DNA of 64,000 nt, taken from assembly GCF_002080415.1 (NCBI RefSeq), contig NZ_CP020474.1:1116001-1180000 (forward strand). The letters run 5' to 3'. Below, in pieces: positions 45,707 to 55,921 of the stretch (positions are counted from its first letter, which is position 1; each line of letters opens with the position of its first letter). The stretch comes from Roseovarius mucosus (GTDB lineage Bacteria; Pseudomonadota; Alphaproteobacteria; Rhodobacterales; Rhodobacteraceae). The notes beneath the pieces were generated by a model. The model was not told where the DNA came from. It saw only the letters and a program-made list of their open reading frames with translations, and made no database searches. The position numbers and the translations under genes are program-made.

Positions 45707-46455
45707 CAGTGTGCATCCTCCGTACCAAGATAGACAGCGCGCACGCGGTCGTCTTTTTCGATTTCCTCGATGCTGCCCTGCGCCAGAAGCGCCCCCATGT
45801 GGAGCACGGTGACCACGTCGGCGATCTTGCGCACAAAGCCCATGTCATGCTCGACGAGGATGATCGTATGGGTGCGCTTGAGCTTGTTGAGGATGTCGAC
45901 CGTCAGCCCGATCTCGTTCTCGGTCATGCCGGCCACGGGTTCGTCGAGTAACAGGATCGCCGGATCCTGCATCAGCACCATGCCGATCTCGAGCCATTGG
46001 GTCTCGCCATGTGACAACAGCCCCGCCTCTACATCGAGACGTTTGGTCAAACGCACCTGCTGGGAAATCTCGTCGAGTTTCTCGGCGCATCCCTTGGCCC
46101 GCATCGAGAACATGTTGCGCAGCGCGTTCACTTCGCGGCTATAGGCAACCTCAAGGTTTTCACGCACGGACAACCCCTTGAGCACGGCAGGAATCTGGAA
46201 CTTGCGCCCGATACCTTTGCGCGAAATCTCGTGCTCTCCCTTGCCGGTGATATCATCGCCATTGAGATAGACCTTGCCTGCGTCGGGTTTCTGGCGGCCA
46301 CTGATCAGGTCGATCATGGTCGTCTTGCCCGCCCCATTCGGACCGACGAGACATTGCAGCGTGTTTTCCGCCACATCGAGGCTGAAGCCATTGATAACCT
46401 TGTTCCCGCCGAAACTTTTCTCGATGTTCACGACCTTGAAAAATCCGCCGATCAT
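45706..46455 (-). CDS. Urea/short-amide ABC transporter ATPase, UrtD/LivG-like
   Basis: A 249-aa ABC ATPase: Walker A GPNGAGKTT, GRKFQIPAVLKGLSV, signature LSHGETQWLEIGMVL and Walker B LLLDEPVAGMT. The HGETQWLEIGM signature is specific to UrtD-type subunits of urea or short-amide transporters. Its start overlaps the permease stop and its stop overlaps the next start, so all transporter genes from 47558 to 45008 are coupled. Confidence 0.9.
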   Translation of the reverse strand: MIGGFFKVVNIEKSFGGNKVINGFSLDVAENTLQCLVGPNGAGKTTMIDLISGRQKPDAGKVYLNGDDITGKGEHEISRKGIGRKFQIPAVLKGLSVRENLEVAYSREVNALRNMFSMRAKGCAEKLDEISQQVRLTKRLDVEAGLLSHGETQWLEIGMVLMQDPAILLLDEPVAGMTENEIGLTVDILNKLKRTHTIILVEHDMGFVRKIADVVTVLHMGALLAQGSIEEIEKDDRVRAVYLGTEDAH

Positions 46456-47558
46456 TTCAACACCTCTTTCCCGTCGCTGAATTCAAGGTTGGCGTGCTCG
46501 GCCTCCATCTTCAGCTTGGTGGTCCGCCCAAGAAGCGTTTCGACCAAGCCCGCAAGGCCGCCAGGCAGGAACCGCACCACAAGGATGAACGAGAACCCGA
46601 GGATCAGTATCCATGTGCTGAGAAACTGGTCGCCCACATAGCTTTGCGCGCCTTGAACCGTGAAAGCCCCAAACATCGCCCATATCAAAGAGTTGCGGCC
46701 CCCAAGCGCCACCCAGATCACAATCGAGATCGAGAACCCAACTTCGAATTGCGCGGGCGAAACATATTGTGTGAGCACCGCAAAGCAGCAGCCTGCGATG
46801 GCCGCGATCAAACCCGAGAGGGTGTAGACCAGCGTTTCGTAGATCGCGACATTGTAGCCAAGGAACCGGACACGTTCCGGATCGTCCTTGAGGGCGCGCA
46901 CGATCAGGCCAAACCTGCTTTGATTGATGAGCTTTGCCGCCACAGTGCATGCCGCCAACAAGGCGAAGACGAACCAATACGCACCGCTTGAATAGGGGTC
47001 GATCTCGGTTTGGCCCAGCTTGAGCGAACTGGGCGGCGAAATGCCGTTCACGCCATTGGTGTAGGGTTGCAGATCAACGAAGATCGTCGCAAAGGCGCTG
47101 AGCGTTGCCAATGTCATGATCGCAAAGAACGGCCCCGACACGCGCGCCGTGAACATGATCCCACCAAAGATCAGGTAGAACACCGTTGGCACAAAAAGCG
47201 CGAGGAAGATGCCTGTCGAGGTGTTCTGGAAAGGCTGCCAGAGCAGCGGCAGGCTATCCAGACCGTTATTGAGCATGAAAGGCGGGATGGTGCCATCGGC
47301 CTGGGTCTGCATCTGCATGGTCATCGCCATGCAATAGGCACCCAACCCGAACGCTATGCCCTGACCCATGTTCAGGATGCCACCGCTGCCCCAACACAGG
47401 CTGATCGACACGGCGAGCATTCCATAGACACCGTAAATCGCAAGCTGATTCAGGAGGAACGCGTCGTTTGATATCAGGGGCACCGCGCCCAGAACCGCGA
47501 GAACGGCGATGTAGAAGAGCCATTGCAGCGTCTTGTTGTGATATGCGTTATGGGTCAT
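46452..47558 (-). CDS. ABC transporter permease, UrtC/LivM-like
   Basis: Inner-membrane permease of 368 aa with about 9-10 helices. Seen: SLCWGSGGILNMGQGIAFGLGAY, the typical start of LivM/UrtC proteins, and the EAA-like loop around ALKDDPERVRFLGYN. It pairs with the UrtB-like permease to form the import channel. Follows that gene after 35 bases. Confidence 0.88.
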   Translation of the reverse strand: MTHNAYHNKTLQWLFYIAVLAVLGAVPLISNDAFLLNQLAIYGVYGMLAVSISLCWGSGGILNMGQGIAFGLGAYCMAMTMQMQTQADGTIPPFMLNNGLDSLPLLWQPFQNTSTGIFLALFVPTVFYLIFGGIMFTARVSGPFFAIMTLATLSAFATIFVDLQPYTNGVNGISPPSSLKLGQTEIDPYSSGAYWFVFALLAACTVAAKLINQSRFGLIVRALKDDPERVRFLGYNVAIYETLVYTLSGLIAAIAGCCFAVLTQYVSPAQFEVGFSISIVIWVALGGRNSLIWAMFGAFTVQGAQSYVGDQFLSTWILILGFSFILVVRFLPGGLAGLVETLLGRTTKLKMEAEHANLEFSDGKEVLK

Positions 47559-47593
47559 TTTTATCAGTGCCTGTCATAAGATTGTGGTTTCTC

Positions 47594-48475
47594 TTAGCGA
47601 CGCTTGCCGCTTGCCGAGATCAGTCCTTGCGGGCGGAATCTCAGGAAAACGACGATCAGCACAAAGATCAGGAACTTGGCGAAGGTGCTGTTGGTGATGA
47701 GCGCGAAGAAGGATTGCAACTCGCCAATCGCAAGGCTTGCAATGGCGCTTCCCAAAAGCGCGCCGCCGCCGGTCACAACCGTAAGGAAGGCCTCGACAAC
47801 ATAGCCCATGCCCATCGTCGGTAGAACGATGTTCAACGCGCCGAACAGGGCCCCGGCAACACCGGCAAGCCCGGCCCCCAAGGCAAAGGTAAAGGAATAG
47901 ACCTGCCCCGAGTTGATACCGAAGGACGCGGCGATTTCGCGATTTTGCGTCACGGCTCGGATCTTGATCCCGAAATCCGTCTTGTAAAAGATAAGCCAGA
48001 CACCCGCCGCAAGCACCAGCGCCATGAAGATGATAAAGACGCGGAACACCCCAAGACTCAGCCCGCCAACTTCGATATTCGACGACAGAAACTGTGGGAT
48101 TTGGACATATTTCGGATCACTGCCAAAGATCAGGCGCGTTCCCTGAATAAGCACAAGAGACACCCCCCAGGTCGCGAGCAGCGTATCGAGGGGACGATTG
48201 TACAGATACCTTATGAGGGACTTTTCAATCGCAAAGCCGATTGCGCCCACCACGACAAAGGCGACCGGAATACATAGAAAATACGGCACGCCCATAAAGG
48301 TTTGCAGCGCATAGACCGTGTAGGCGCCCAGCATGATGAATTCGCCATGCGCCATGTTGATCACACCGGCGGTTCCGTAGATGATCGTCAGCCCAAGCGC
48401 CGCAACAAAGAAAATTCCGGCAATGCTCAGCCCGAGAATGAGCGAATTGGCGAAAGCAATAGACGAGATGTCCAT
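47594..48475 (-). CDS. ABC transporter permease, UrtB/LivH-like
   Basis: A 293-aa permease with about 8 helices. Seen: ALGLTIIYGTAGVINMAHGEFIMLGAY, the classic UrtB/LivH segment, and the cytosolic EAA-like loop RAVTQNREIAASFGIN. ATG 48475 gives the normal terminus. The longer frame to 48610 has an implausible Cys/Arg-rich lead. It lies 77 bases after the binding-protein gene. Confidence 0.9.
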   Translation of the reverse strand: MDISSIAFANSLILGLSIAGIFFVAALGLTIIYGTAGVINMAHGEFIMLGAYTVYALQTFMGVPYFLCIPVAFVVVGAIGFAIEKSLIRYLYNRPLDTLLATWGVSLVLIQGTRLIFGSDPKYVQIPQFLSSNIEVGGLSLGVFRVFIIFMALVLAAGVWLIFYKTDFGIKIRAVTQNREIAASFGINSGQVYSFTFALGAGLAGVAGALFGALNIVLPTMGMGYVVEAFLTVVTGGGALLGSAIASLAIGELQSFFALITNSTFAKFLIFVLIVVFLRFRPQGLISASGKRR

Positions 48476-48552
48476 TTCGTGCCCCCTGACATGAAGTAAG
48501 GATCGGTATGGAAGGCGTGGTAGCGGGCGCGTCCCGCCACCACGGGTCAGCA

Positions 48553-49857
48553 TCAGATAACGTCGGTCCGAACAGTTCCGTCCGGTGCAACAAGACCATT
48601 CGCCTTGCACGTTCCGATATCGGGATAGATCGAGTACGGATCAGGAGCGACATGCGCATCCGCCTGCTTGACGATCTTGAAGCTGCCGTCAGACTGACAG
48701 ATGCCAATCTTGGGAACCAACCAAGTGTTGAAGTTGTCTTCATCCACCCAGGTTTCGCCTTCTGGCGAGATATCCGCGCTCAGCTTTACGCCAGCGCAGG
48801 CATCGCGAACGCGGGCCGGTGTAACCTCTTCAAATCCGTGTTCGGCGATGGCCTTTTCCATGGCCGCTTTGAACACATATGCAGAGTTGTAGGTCTCGGA
48901 CATGTTGTAATGGGTGACACCGTTCTTGCCGTAGGGGCTTGAGAGGAAGCCATCGACGAATTTCTCGTTCGTCGGATTGTCCAGCGCCATGAAATACGGG
49001 GCAGACAGGAAGTGACCAGCACCGTATTCCGCGCCCATCGCCTTGGTTTCGATTTCACCTGTTGTCAGCGAGGCAATCGGCATCTTTTCCGCATCGAACC
49101 CAGCCTGCTTGAACTGGCGGTGGAAGGCGATGTCAGACGCGCCCACCACGGTCGAGAAAATGAAATCAGGCTGCGCTTCGCGGATCTTGTTCAGAACCGG
49201 TCCGAACTCTGAATCCCCAAGCGGGATGTATTCCTCACCCAGCAATTCGCCGCCCGCGTTTTCCAGCCATATTTTCGCGTTCTTGTTCGACTCTTTCGGC
49301 CAGACATAGTTGGAGCCGACAAAAAAGACCCGCTTGCCGAAGTTTTCGACCATGTAGGGGATCAAGTCTTTGGAGTGCTGGTTGGCCAGCGGACCCGTGC
49401 AGACGGTATTCTGCGTGCATTCCGCCCCCTCGTAACAGGTTGGGTAGAACAGCAGGTTGTCACGCTGCATCACGATGGGAAGGATCGCCTTGCGGCTGGC
49501 AGAGGTATAGCAGCCGAAAATCGAAATAACCTGATCACGCAGGATAAGTTCGCGCGCCTTTTCAGAGTAGACACTGAAATCGGATTTGGCGTCGATGATC
49601 ACTGGCTCGATCGGAGAACCGGCGATGCCGCCTGCCGCGTTGATTTCGTCGATCGCATATTGCATGACCAGCGTCGAGTCTTCCTCTGGCACCGCCAGAC
49701 CGCCCGTAAGCGAGAACAGAACGCCGACCTTGATCGGCTTACCCTCGGTCAACGTGGCACCCCAAGCGCCACGCGATTTGGGAATCCATATTCCCGGTGC
49801 CGCAAGTGCGCCCGCCATTGCCGAAGTCTTCAGAAATTTCCGTCTGCTGAATTTCAT
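48553..49857 (-). CDS. Urea/amide-binding periplasmic protein, UrtA/FmdD-like
   Basis: A 434-aa exported binding protein of the AmiC/UrtA/FmdD class. The N-terminus has a twin-arginine signal (SRRKFLKTSAMAGALAAPGIW), and the mature part starts with IKVGVLFSLTGGLAVPE. FGCYTSASRKAILP and FYPTCYEGAE are segments shared with the AmiC-type sensor at 60481-61644. It delivers a short amide or urea to the permeases. ATG 49857 follows GAGAGGAAC. It is the first gene of the transporter-DMFase-like operon. Confidence 0.9.
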   Translation of the reverse strand: MKFSRRKFLKTSAMAGALAAPGIWIPKSRGAWGATLTEGKPIKVGVLFSLTGGLAVPEEDSTLVMQYAIDEINAAGGIAGSPIEPVIIDAKSDFSVYSEKARELILRDQVISIFGCYTSASRKAILPIVMQRDNLLFYPTCYEGAECTQNTVCTGPLANQHSKDLIPYMVENFGKRVFFVGSNYVWPKESNKNAKIWLENAGGELLGEEYIPLGDSEFGPVLNKIREAQPDFIFSTVVGASDIAFHRQFKQAGFDAEKMPIASLTTGEIETKAMGAEYGAGHFLSAPYFMALDNPTNEKFVDGFLSSPYGKNGVTHYNMSETYNSAYVFKAAMEKAIAEHGFEEVTPARVRDACAGVKLSADISPEGETWVDEDNFNTWLVPKIGICQSDGSFKIVKQADAHVAPDPYSIYPDIGTCKANGLVAPDGTVRTDVI

Positions 49858-50260
49858 CTTCTTGTTCCTCTCTGTGGGTTTTTCTAGCTTGCCGGCTGGT
49901 TGTTTTTTTGCCGTGCAATTACAGAAATTTGGCAACCATCCCGAAGTATCGTCAAGCAATTAAAATTAATAAGGGGAATATTTTATTCCTGTTGAGAAAA
50001 AATTAGACACAAGTCTTACTGCCCCAAGGGACTGCCTAAATTTGTGAAAAACTGTCTAATTTTAATGCGTTACGTGAACTACATCGGACTGAACTTTAGC
50101 GCGAAATACCGAGCCTGCTTGATGCTGATCGGGTGATTCTCTTGCTGCGGTGACAGGCCGCTTTCCAGGTTGCAAAGCTTGCGCGTGGAATGGCCTGCAC
50201 ACCCTACCGACAGGCAGGTCTTTACAGGTGCGAACGGCATTGAAAGGCGGTGCATCCGGG
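49858..50260 (-). promoter_or_regulatory. Structured leader/promoter region of the transporter-DMFase-like operon
   Basis: A 403-base AT-rich gap between the VWA gene and the binding-protein gene, without a gene. An 11-bp perfect inverted repeat (49999-50009 with 50053-50063) spans 65 bases. In the transcript its distal arm ends in UAAUUUUUU. A competing short hairpin (AGAC-UUGU-GUCU, 50016 to 50005) precedes the same U tract. A second palindrome is GGAATA-TTT-TATTCC (49975-49989). This looks like an attenuator or an operator. AmiR-type antitermination is a plausible control. Confidence 0.45.
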
Positions 50261-52504
50261 TCATCGTGTCATCCTCAGGTAAAACGCCGAAAGGGTGCTT
50301 GGCAGAGTTGCGATGTCGGTGATCTGGACGCAGGATTTGCGCCCAAAGATCTCTGACTGGCGCTGACCGGCATCCGGGCCTAGGGCCACGCACACAGCGT
50401 CGATCCCTTGACTGCGCATGGTTTGAACAGCGCGTCTTGCATCCGCGACCAGATACTCTGGGTCTGCCACATCAATGTCAGACGGTGCGCCATCAGTGAC
50501 CAAAAGAACAAGTTTGCGATACCGCGACACGTCTTGCATACGTTGAGAGGCAAAGCGCAGCGCAGCGCCGATGCGCGTTGAATACCCCGGGCGCAGCCCG
50601 GCCAGTGCCCGCCCCGTTGCCTCATCCAAAGGCGAGCCGAATGTCTTGATCGGGATCACACGGACATCATGCCGTCCCGCCGAGCTGAATGCCGTGATGG
50701 CGAGATCGTCGCCCAGTTGCAGCATCGTGCCAGCAAGGATCGCAGCGGCATCGCGTTCCATATCCAGAATGCTTATGCCCGGCGCGGCAAGGTCCGCTGT
50801 TGATTGCGAAATATCCAGAACAAGATGCACCGCAATCGACCGCTCTGGCGGCAAGATGCAGGCGTAGACCCGATCATCCGGTTGCCGCGCGGCCCGGATG
50901 GCGATCACCGCATCAACGGCGGCGTCAAGATCAAGGGTCTCTCCCTCGGCCTGTTGCTTCAGCCTGCGTCTTTTGCCCGCCTCGTTCTTCACGATCACGT
51001 GGTTGATGCGCGCAATCGTGGTCCCATGCCGCTGCCGCAGCGCATCCCAGAATCCATGATCCCCGGCGACCGGTTCATAGCTGTTCACCGTCACCCAGTC
51101 GTCGCGCTCGATACCCGCGCAATGATCATATTCTGGCAGGCAGGATACCTTGCGCCCCCCTTCAAGGGGCGCGCCGATGATCTTGACTGTGTCCAACCGG
51201 GCCTGCGCATCTGGCACAGTCTGCTCTTGCGTGCGGTCCTGCGGTCGGTTGTCGAATTCGCTGTTCCGCGCGGTGTGCAAATCGGCTTCGATCTCGTCCG
51301 AGGGGGGCGGCGTATCCGGGTCATCCGGCAAGTCCCAAAGACCGAGATTGTCGTCACGATAGGCGGGCTGAACCACATAGCTCAGCGCATCGAACTGAAC
51401 GCGGATCTGACCGAGATCATTGCCCAGAATATTGCCGATTTCTCGCGATATGGCCGGATCGTCCAAACGTTCGGACGCGGCATCGAACATCGCAACACCT
51501 TTGCGGATCCATCCGTGGGTGGGGCAGGACGCCGGATCAATCAAGGCCCGCGCAAGACCGGCAAAAAGGTTTGGTGCCGTCGCAAGACCGTCAAACCGCG
51601 CAGTATGAAACGGCAACCACAAGCGAATGAGGCCCGGCATATCGCGCAAAGCAAGCGCTTCCACCCGCGCATCCTCGATCAACGAGATAACGGCAAGCTG
51701 CAGCGGTTTGAGCTGCCCCAATGGAAAGCGCGGCCCGCCATAGGCGGCATGCGCGCCGACATGCGCAAGCGCGGCGCGGTAAAGCTGCTGTTCCTGTCCT
51801 TTGAAGCCCGGAAACGACGCAGGCATCCTGATGATACCGTCCGAAAAGCCCGTCCGCCGCGCCCGGCGGTTCGACGCATCTGCGACCGCTTCGCGCAGAA
51901 CCGGCGCGTGCCGCCAAAGAGCGGTGTGAAAAGACGTAAGCCCAGCCTCAAGGCTTGGGAAATTCGCCTCTCCTGCGTAGCGTTCGAGCAGGCGCTGCGC
52001 CTCGGGTGTCTCTAGCCGGAAAAAGCCCAAGGCCTGATCGGTATCGAGCCCGCCCACCATCAGCCCGGTTTCGGTCCAAGCGCAAAACCCTTCTAGGCCA
52101 AGACGGTCGAGCAGCAGGTCCGCGCGGTCAAGCACCGCACCGACAGCCTTGGGGCGGCGGCCAAGAACCGCGGCGATCATCCCGCGCCACTGCTGAAAAT
52201 CGGCCGCATTGCGCAGCTTCACGGCCATCGCGGGACACAGGTCGAGATAGGTCGCCGCAAGGCGGGGCCGCGCCTTGATCGCGATCCGCGAGGCATCCGC
52301 AGCAATGGCGATGGCCTGCGCAGATCCCGCATGTTCGGCCACGCGCGGTGCTGCGGATGCAAAGGCGCGCGCGACCCCTGCGCCATATCCTGCGCCGTTC
52401 AGGCGATCATAGGCGCGCAGATACGCGTCACGGTCCGGGCCAGCAAAGGCCTGACAAATGGCCGGCGTCAGCGCCTCGGCCTTTATCCCGTCAGATACAA
52501 GCAT
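50261..52504 (-). CDS. VWA-domain protein of the NorD/CbbO type
   Basis: A 747-aa cytosolic protein with a long helical N-terminal part and a C-terminal von Willebrand A domain. The MIDAS motif DISQS lies near residue 562 and the following T and D motifs are present. NorD/CbbO proteins work with a MoxR-type ATPase to remodel or activate a metalloenzyme. ATG 52504 is used; the gene overlaps the end of the ATPase gene by 14 bases. No NO reductase or Rubisco gene is near, so its client is probably in this amide cluster. Confidence 0.82.
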   Translation of the reverse strand: MLVSDGIKAEALTPAICQAFAGPDRDAYLRAYDRLNGAGYGAGVARAFASAAPRVAEHAGSAQAIAIAADASRIAIKARPRLAATYLDLCPAMAVKLRNAADFQQWRGMIAAVLGRRPKAVGAVLDRADLLLDRLGLEGFCAWTETGLMVGGLDTDQALGFFRLETPEAQRLLERYAGEANFPSLEAGLTSFHTALWRHAPVLREAVADASNRRARRTGFSDGIIRMPASFPGFKGQEQQLYRAALAHVGAHAAYGGPRFPLGQLKPLQLAVISLIEDARVEALALRDMPGLIRLWLPFHTARFDGLATAPNLFAGLARALIDPASCPTHGWIRKGVAMFDAASERLDDPAISREIGNILGNDLGQIRVQFDALSYVVQPAYRDDNLGLWDLPDDPDTPPPSDEIEADLHTARNSEFDNRPQDRTQEQTVPDAQARLDTVKIIGAPLEGGRKVSCLPEYDHCAGIERDDWVTVNSYEPVAGDHGFWDALRQRHGTTIARINHVIVKNEAGKRRRLKQQAEGETLDLDAAVDAVIAIRAARQPDDRVYACILPPERSIAVHLVLDISQSTADLAAPGISILDMERDAAAILAGTMLQLGDDLAITAFSSAGRHDVRVIPIKTFGSPLDEATGRALAGLRPGYSTRIGAALRFASQRMQDVSRYRKLVLLVTDGAPSDIDVADPEYLVADARRAVQTMRSQGIDAVCVALGPDAGQRQSEIFGRKSCVQITDIATLPSTLSAFYLRMTR

Positions 52505-53288
52505 CAACAGCCGCCGACAGGGTTGAACGCATCTCGGGATCGTCCGTTATTGGGGTGATCACCGCGAATTTGCAGGCTTGGGTGATGGGAAGCCCCGCAA
52601 CCATCAAGCGGCCTGCGTGAATGAGCATCCGGGTGGATGCGCCTTCGTCCAGTCCCTTGCCCCGCAGGTTGCGGCTCTTGCCCGCGATCCGCGTCAAACG
52701 CTGTGCATCCTGCGGGTTGAGCCCGGATTCAGAGGCGATGATATTCGCCTCGATCGTGGCTGCCGGATAATCGAAATCCAAGGCGCAAAAGCGTTGCTTG
52801 GTCGACTCCTTTAGGTCCTTGAGAACGCTCTGGTAGCCGGGGTTATAGGAAATCACCAACTGGAAATCCGGGTGCGCGCGGACCAGTTCACCCTTCTTTT
52901 CCAAGGGCAGGATGCGGCGATCATCGGTCAAGGCGTGTATGATGACGGTCGTGTCCTGACGCGCCTCGACGATTTCATCCAGATAACAGATACCGCCTTC
53001 GCGAACCGCCCTTGTCAGGGGCCCATCCTGCCAATACGTGCCCTCGGCCCCCAAGAGATAGCGCCCGACGAAATCAGAGGCCGTCATGTCTTCGTGGCAT
53101 GCCACCGTGACAAGTGGCTTGCCCAGTTTCCACGCCATATGTTCGACAAACCGGGTCTTGCCGCACCCGGTCGGTCCCTTGAGCATCACGGGCAAGCGCA
53201 TTTCATACGCGGCCTCATAAAGCGCAATCTCATCCGCACTTGGGTGGTACCGGGGCTCTTCGGTCAGGCGGTACGTTTCGAGTGACAT
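52491..53288 (-). CDS. CbbQ/NirQ/NorQ-family AAA+ ATPase
   Basis: A 265-aa MoxR-like AAA+ ATPase: Walker A GPTGCGKT (38-45), Walker B CYLDEI, sensor 1 region VISYNPGYQ, and the C-terminal CbbQ-type domain. It partners the overlapping VWA protein. It starts 54 bases after the amidase. The classic Pseudomonas ami operon likewise has an AAA+ chaperone gene (amiB) after amiE, which supports a role in maturing amide hydrolases, but the client is inferred. Confidence 0.88.
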   Translation of the reverse strand: MSLETYRLTEEPRYHPSADEIALYEAAYEMRLPVMLKGPTGCGKTRFVEHMAWKLGKPLVTVACHEDMTASDFVGRYLLGAEGTYWQDGPLTRAVREGGICYLDEIVEARQDTTVIIHALTDDRRILPLEKKGELVRAHPDFQLVISYNPGYQSVLKDLKESTKQRFCALDFDYPAATIEANIIASESGLNPQDAQRLTRIAGKSRNLRGKGLDEGASTRMLIHAGRLMVAGLPITQACKFAVITPITDDPEMRSTLSAAVDACI

Positions 53289-53342
53289 GCTGTTTCCATC
53301 AAAAAGGGGGGTCGGCGGACGTTCCGCCGACCAGACTGTCGA

Positions 53343-54386
53343 TTACCGATGCGTTTCCTTGGTTTTCTCGTTCGGGATGCCGTCGATCGGGCATTCCTCT
53401 GATCCGACGGTGGAACGGGTCATGGCCTCGACCATCTCGCGCGTGCCTTCGGGGTCTTCGACCCATTTGCGATAGAAATCATAGGGCATTTCTGCGGTGC
53501 CCTTGTCCCCATCGCCCGAGTTGATCATCCCCGTGTAGCCACGATGCACGAGTTTGAAGAGGTGGTTGTTGGATTGCAGCGTGCGCCGCGCTTCGCGGAT
53601 CGCCGTGACCGAGAGGGGCGCAAATTGAATGCCCATTTCCTCGGTCCCGCACTCTCCCAACGTGCGCCCGTCAAAGCCGCAGATCGTCGAATGACCAAAG
53701 AAGCTGAACACACCGTCAAAGCCGGTTGCATTGGCCACGGCGACATAGGTGTTATTGGCCCAGGCCATCGCCTTGGCCATGGTGATCTGCTGTTCCTTGG
53801 CTGGATACATATAGCCCTGACAACGCACGATCAGTTCGGCACCCTTCATCGCGCAATCGCGCCAGATTTCGGGATAATTGCCGTCATCACAGATGATCAG
53901 GGAAATCTTGAGCCCTTTGGGGCCTTCGCTGACATAGGTGCAATTGCCCGGATACCAGCCCTCGATGGGCACCCAAGGCATGATCTTGCGGTATTTCTGA
54001 ACGATTTCACCCTTGTTGTTCATCAGGATGAGCGTGTTGTAGGGGGCTTTGTTCGGGTGCTCTTCGTGCCGCTCGCCGGTCAGCGAAAACACCCCCCAGA
54101 CATCCGCCGCAATGCAGGCCTGGGCAAAAATCGCCGTCTCCTCGCCCGGGATTGACGCGGCAGTCTCGTACATTTCCGTCTCGTCATACATGACGCCATG
54201 AGAGGAATATTCAGGGAAGATCACCAAATCCATGCCCGGCAGGCCGCGCTTCATGCCCTTCAGCATCTCCGCGATCTTGTGGCAGTTCTCGATCACCTCG
54301 GCCCGCGTGTGCAGCCGGGGCATTTTATAGTTCACCACCGCGACTCCGACGGAGTCGTGGCTGCTTGCGATATCACCGTGATGCAT
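53343..54386 (-). CDS. amiE: Aliphatic amidase AmiE
   Basis: Nitrilase-superfamily amidase of 347 aa hydrolysing short aliphatic amides such as acetamide and propionamide to acid and ammonia. The catalytic residues fall at the same numbers as in Pseudomonas AmiE: Glu59 (FPEYS), Lys134, Glu142 and Cys166 (IICDDGN). Trp138 is also kept. ATG 54386 (MHHGDIASS) gives the standard start. It lies between urease and the ATPase/VWA pair on the same strand. Confidence 0.95.
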   Translation of the reverse strand: MHHGDIASSHDSVGVAVVNYKMPRLHTRAEVIENCHKIAEMLKGMKRGLPGMDLVIFPEYSSHGVMYDETEMYETAASIPGEETAIFAQACIAADVWGVFSLTGERHEEHPNKAPYNTLILMNNKGEIVQKYRKIMPWVPIEGWYPGNCTYVSEGPKGLKISLIICDDGNYPEIWRDCAMKGAELIVRCQGYMYPAKEQQITMAKAMAWANNTYVAVANATGFDGVFSFFGHSTICGFDGRTLGECGTEEMGIQFAPLSVTAIREARRTLQSNNHLFKLVHRGYTGMINSGDGDKGTAEMPYDFYRKWVEDPEGTREMVEAMTRSTVGSEECPIDGIPNEKTKETHR

Positions 54387-54434
54387 TGTGTTTGATCCTT
54401 CTGATTTCAGGAGTGGCAAATGTGGTGGATTGGG

Positions 54435-55265
54435 TCATTTCCGGCGCTCCGCAGGTGGCTGACCGTCCAACACGGTCGCGGCGGCCCGCCACAAGGCGGC
54501 CATCACTTTGGACAGCGCAGCCCCGTCCGGGGCTAGAAAACGGATGAGGGCGATATCCCGGTCACTGAACACAGACAGGCCGGCATAAACGCCGGGCACG
54601 GTGTCTGCCGCACGTTGCATCTGCGCGCCCGCATCTGCACACCCGACGACAATCATCATCCCCGAACACGCGAACCCACCCGTACGGGCGGGCCAGTCGG
54701 AACCGCATAGATCAAAGCGATCAAGCAGCACCGTCCCCTCGGGGCTGATAAGTTCAACCTCGTTCTCAAGCCTTGAAAACGGTCGTGCATGCCCCTCGGG
54801 ATCGTGGCTGAGTTGCGCATCCCCCAGGATCACGCGAGCCTCCCGTCCAAACCTCGCCGTCACACGGTTGCAGAACTTGGCACCGGTCATCAGGATCGCG
54901 GGATCGGGCAGGTAATCCAGCCGAGCACCCTCCGCTACATCGAGACAGACCGTTTGCCGGGCCCCCTCTCGTCCGCGCGCGTCATGCACGATGGTCGAGG
55001 CCTGTGTCGTGACATGCACCTGCGCCCCCGCATCAAGCCCGATTTCAAGCGACAGGTCATCGCCCGCATAGACCCCACCCGACGACGATTGCAGATAGAG
55101 CGTTGCCATTCCCTTCGGGTCACCCGCATGGTAAAAGGGCCGCGTGATGTGAAACGGATGCGGCGTGAACTGCCGCGCAAGAAATGTGCGCCCACCAAGA
55201 GCACGAAACCGAAGCTCCGCCGCAACCGGGCGCGCGCCGAGGCCTATCGCGCCAATGGCGTTCAA
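54435..55265 (-). CDS. ureD: Urease accessory protein UreD
   Basis: A 276-aa scaffold that binds apo-urease and joins UreF and UreG during nickel and carbon-dioxide insertion. Seen: the [13 protein letters not shown] lead, [16 protein letters not shown] and the [13 protein letters not shown] segment of UreD/UreH. The likely start is TTG at 55265, overlapping the ureG stop (TTGA). It is last in this urease operon, while it is first in the common order. Confidence 0.88.
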   Translation of the reverse strand: MNAIGAIGLGARPVAAELRFRALGGRTFLARQFTPHPFHITRPFYHAGDPKGMATLYLQSSSGGVYAGDDLSLEIGLDAGAQVHVTTQASTIVHDARGREGARQTVCLDVAEGARLDYLPDPAILMTGAKFCNRVTARFGREARVILGDAQLSHDPEGHARPFSRLENEVELISPEGTVLLDRFDLCGSDWPARTGGFACSGMMIVVGCADAGAQMQRAADTVPGVYAGLSVFSDRDIALIRFLAPDGAALSKVMAALWRAAATVLDGQPPAERRK

Positions 55266-55921
55266 GACGCGACCCCCCGAAACAGCAGCTCACGCGCCAG
55301 CATGTCGACGATTTCGTCCACGCCGGTGATGCGGGCCCCTTTGCAGCAACAGCCGATCACGGGCGCCTTTGCCCTGATCTCGCGCGCCTCAATCAGGATT
55401 TTATCCGCATCAACAAAGACATGCGGCGCAAGGTCCAGCTTGTTGATGACCAAAAGATCGCATTGCAGGATGCCGGGGCCGCGTTTGCGGGGGATATCGT
55501 CGCCCTGCCCCACGTCGATGACGAACATCCACCAATCCACCAGATCAAGCGAGAAGGTCGAGGCAAGATTGTCGCCCCCTGACTCGATCAGGATCAGATC
55601 AAGCCCGGGAAATCGGGCCTCTAGATCATCAGCGGCAGCGATGTTGAGGGTCGGGTCCTCGCGGATCACGGTGTGCGGGCAGGCCCCGGCCTCGACGGCA
55701 GATACGCGGTCTGGATCTATCAGGCCGCTGGCCTGCAAGCGCCGGGCATCCTCTTTGGTGACAAGGTCATTGGTCACCACGGCCACCTCGATCGCACGCG
55801 CCTTAAAGACCGGCATCATCGCCTCGATAAGCGCCGTCTTGCCCGAGCCGACAGGCCCGCCGATCCCGATCCGGGCAGGACCGGGATTGTTGCTTTTGCT
55901 CAGGGGAATAAAATGGTTCAT
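55262..55921 (-). CDS. ureG: Urease accessory GTPase UreG
   Basis: SIMIBI-class GTPase of 219 aa that powers nickel transfer into urease. The P-loop is [11 protein letters not shown] (about 22-32). The [12 protein letters not shown] and the [12 protein letters not shown] segments follow, and NKLDLAPH gives base specificity. The start overlaps the ureC stop by 4 bases. Confidence 0.94.
   Translation of the reverse strand: MNHFIPLSKSNNPGPARIGIGGPVGSGKTALIEAMMPVFKARAIEVAVVTNDLVTKEDARRLQASGLIDPDRVSAVEAGACPHTVIREDPTLNIAAADDLEARFPGLDLILIESGGDNLASTFSLDLVDWWMFVIDVGQGDDIPRKRGPGILQCDLLVINKLDLAPHVFVDADKILIEAREIRAKAPVIGCCCKGARITGVDEIVDMLARELLFRGVAS

Noticed and set aside
50804..52015. Plus-strand frame of 403 codons
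   Set aside because: Antisense to the VWA protein, whose MIDAS motif is clear.
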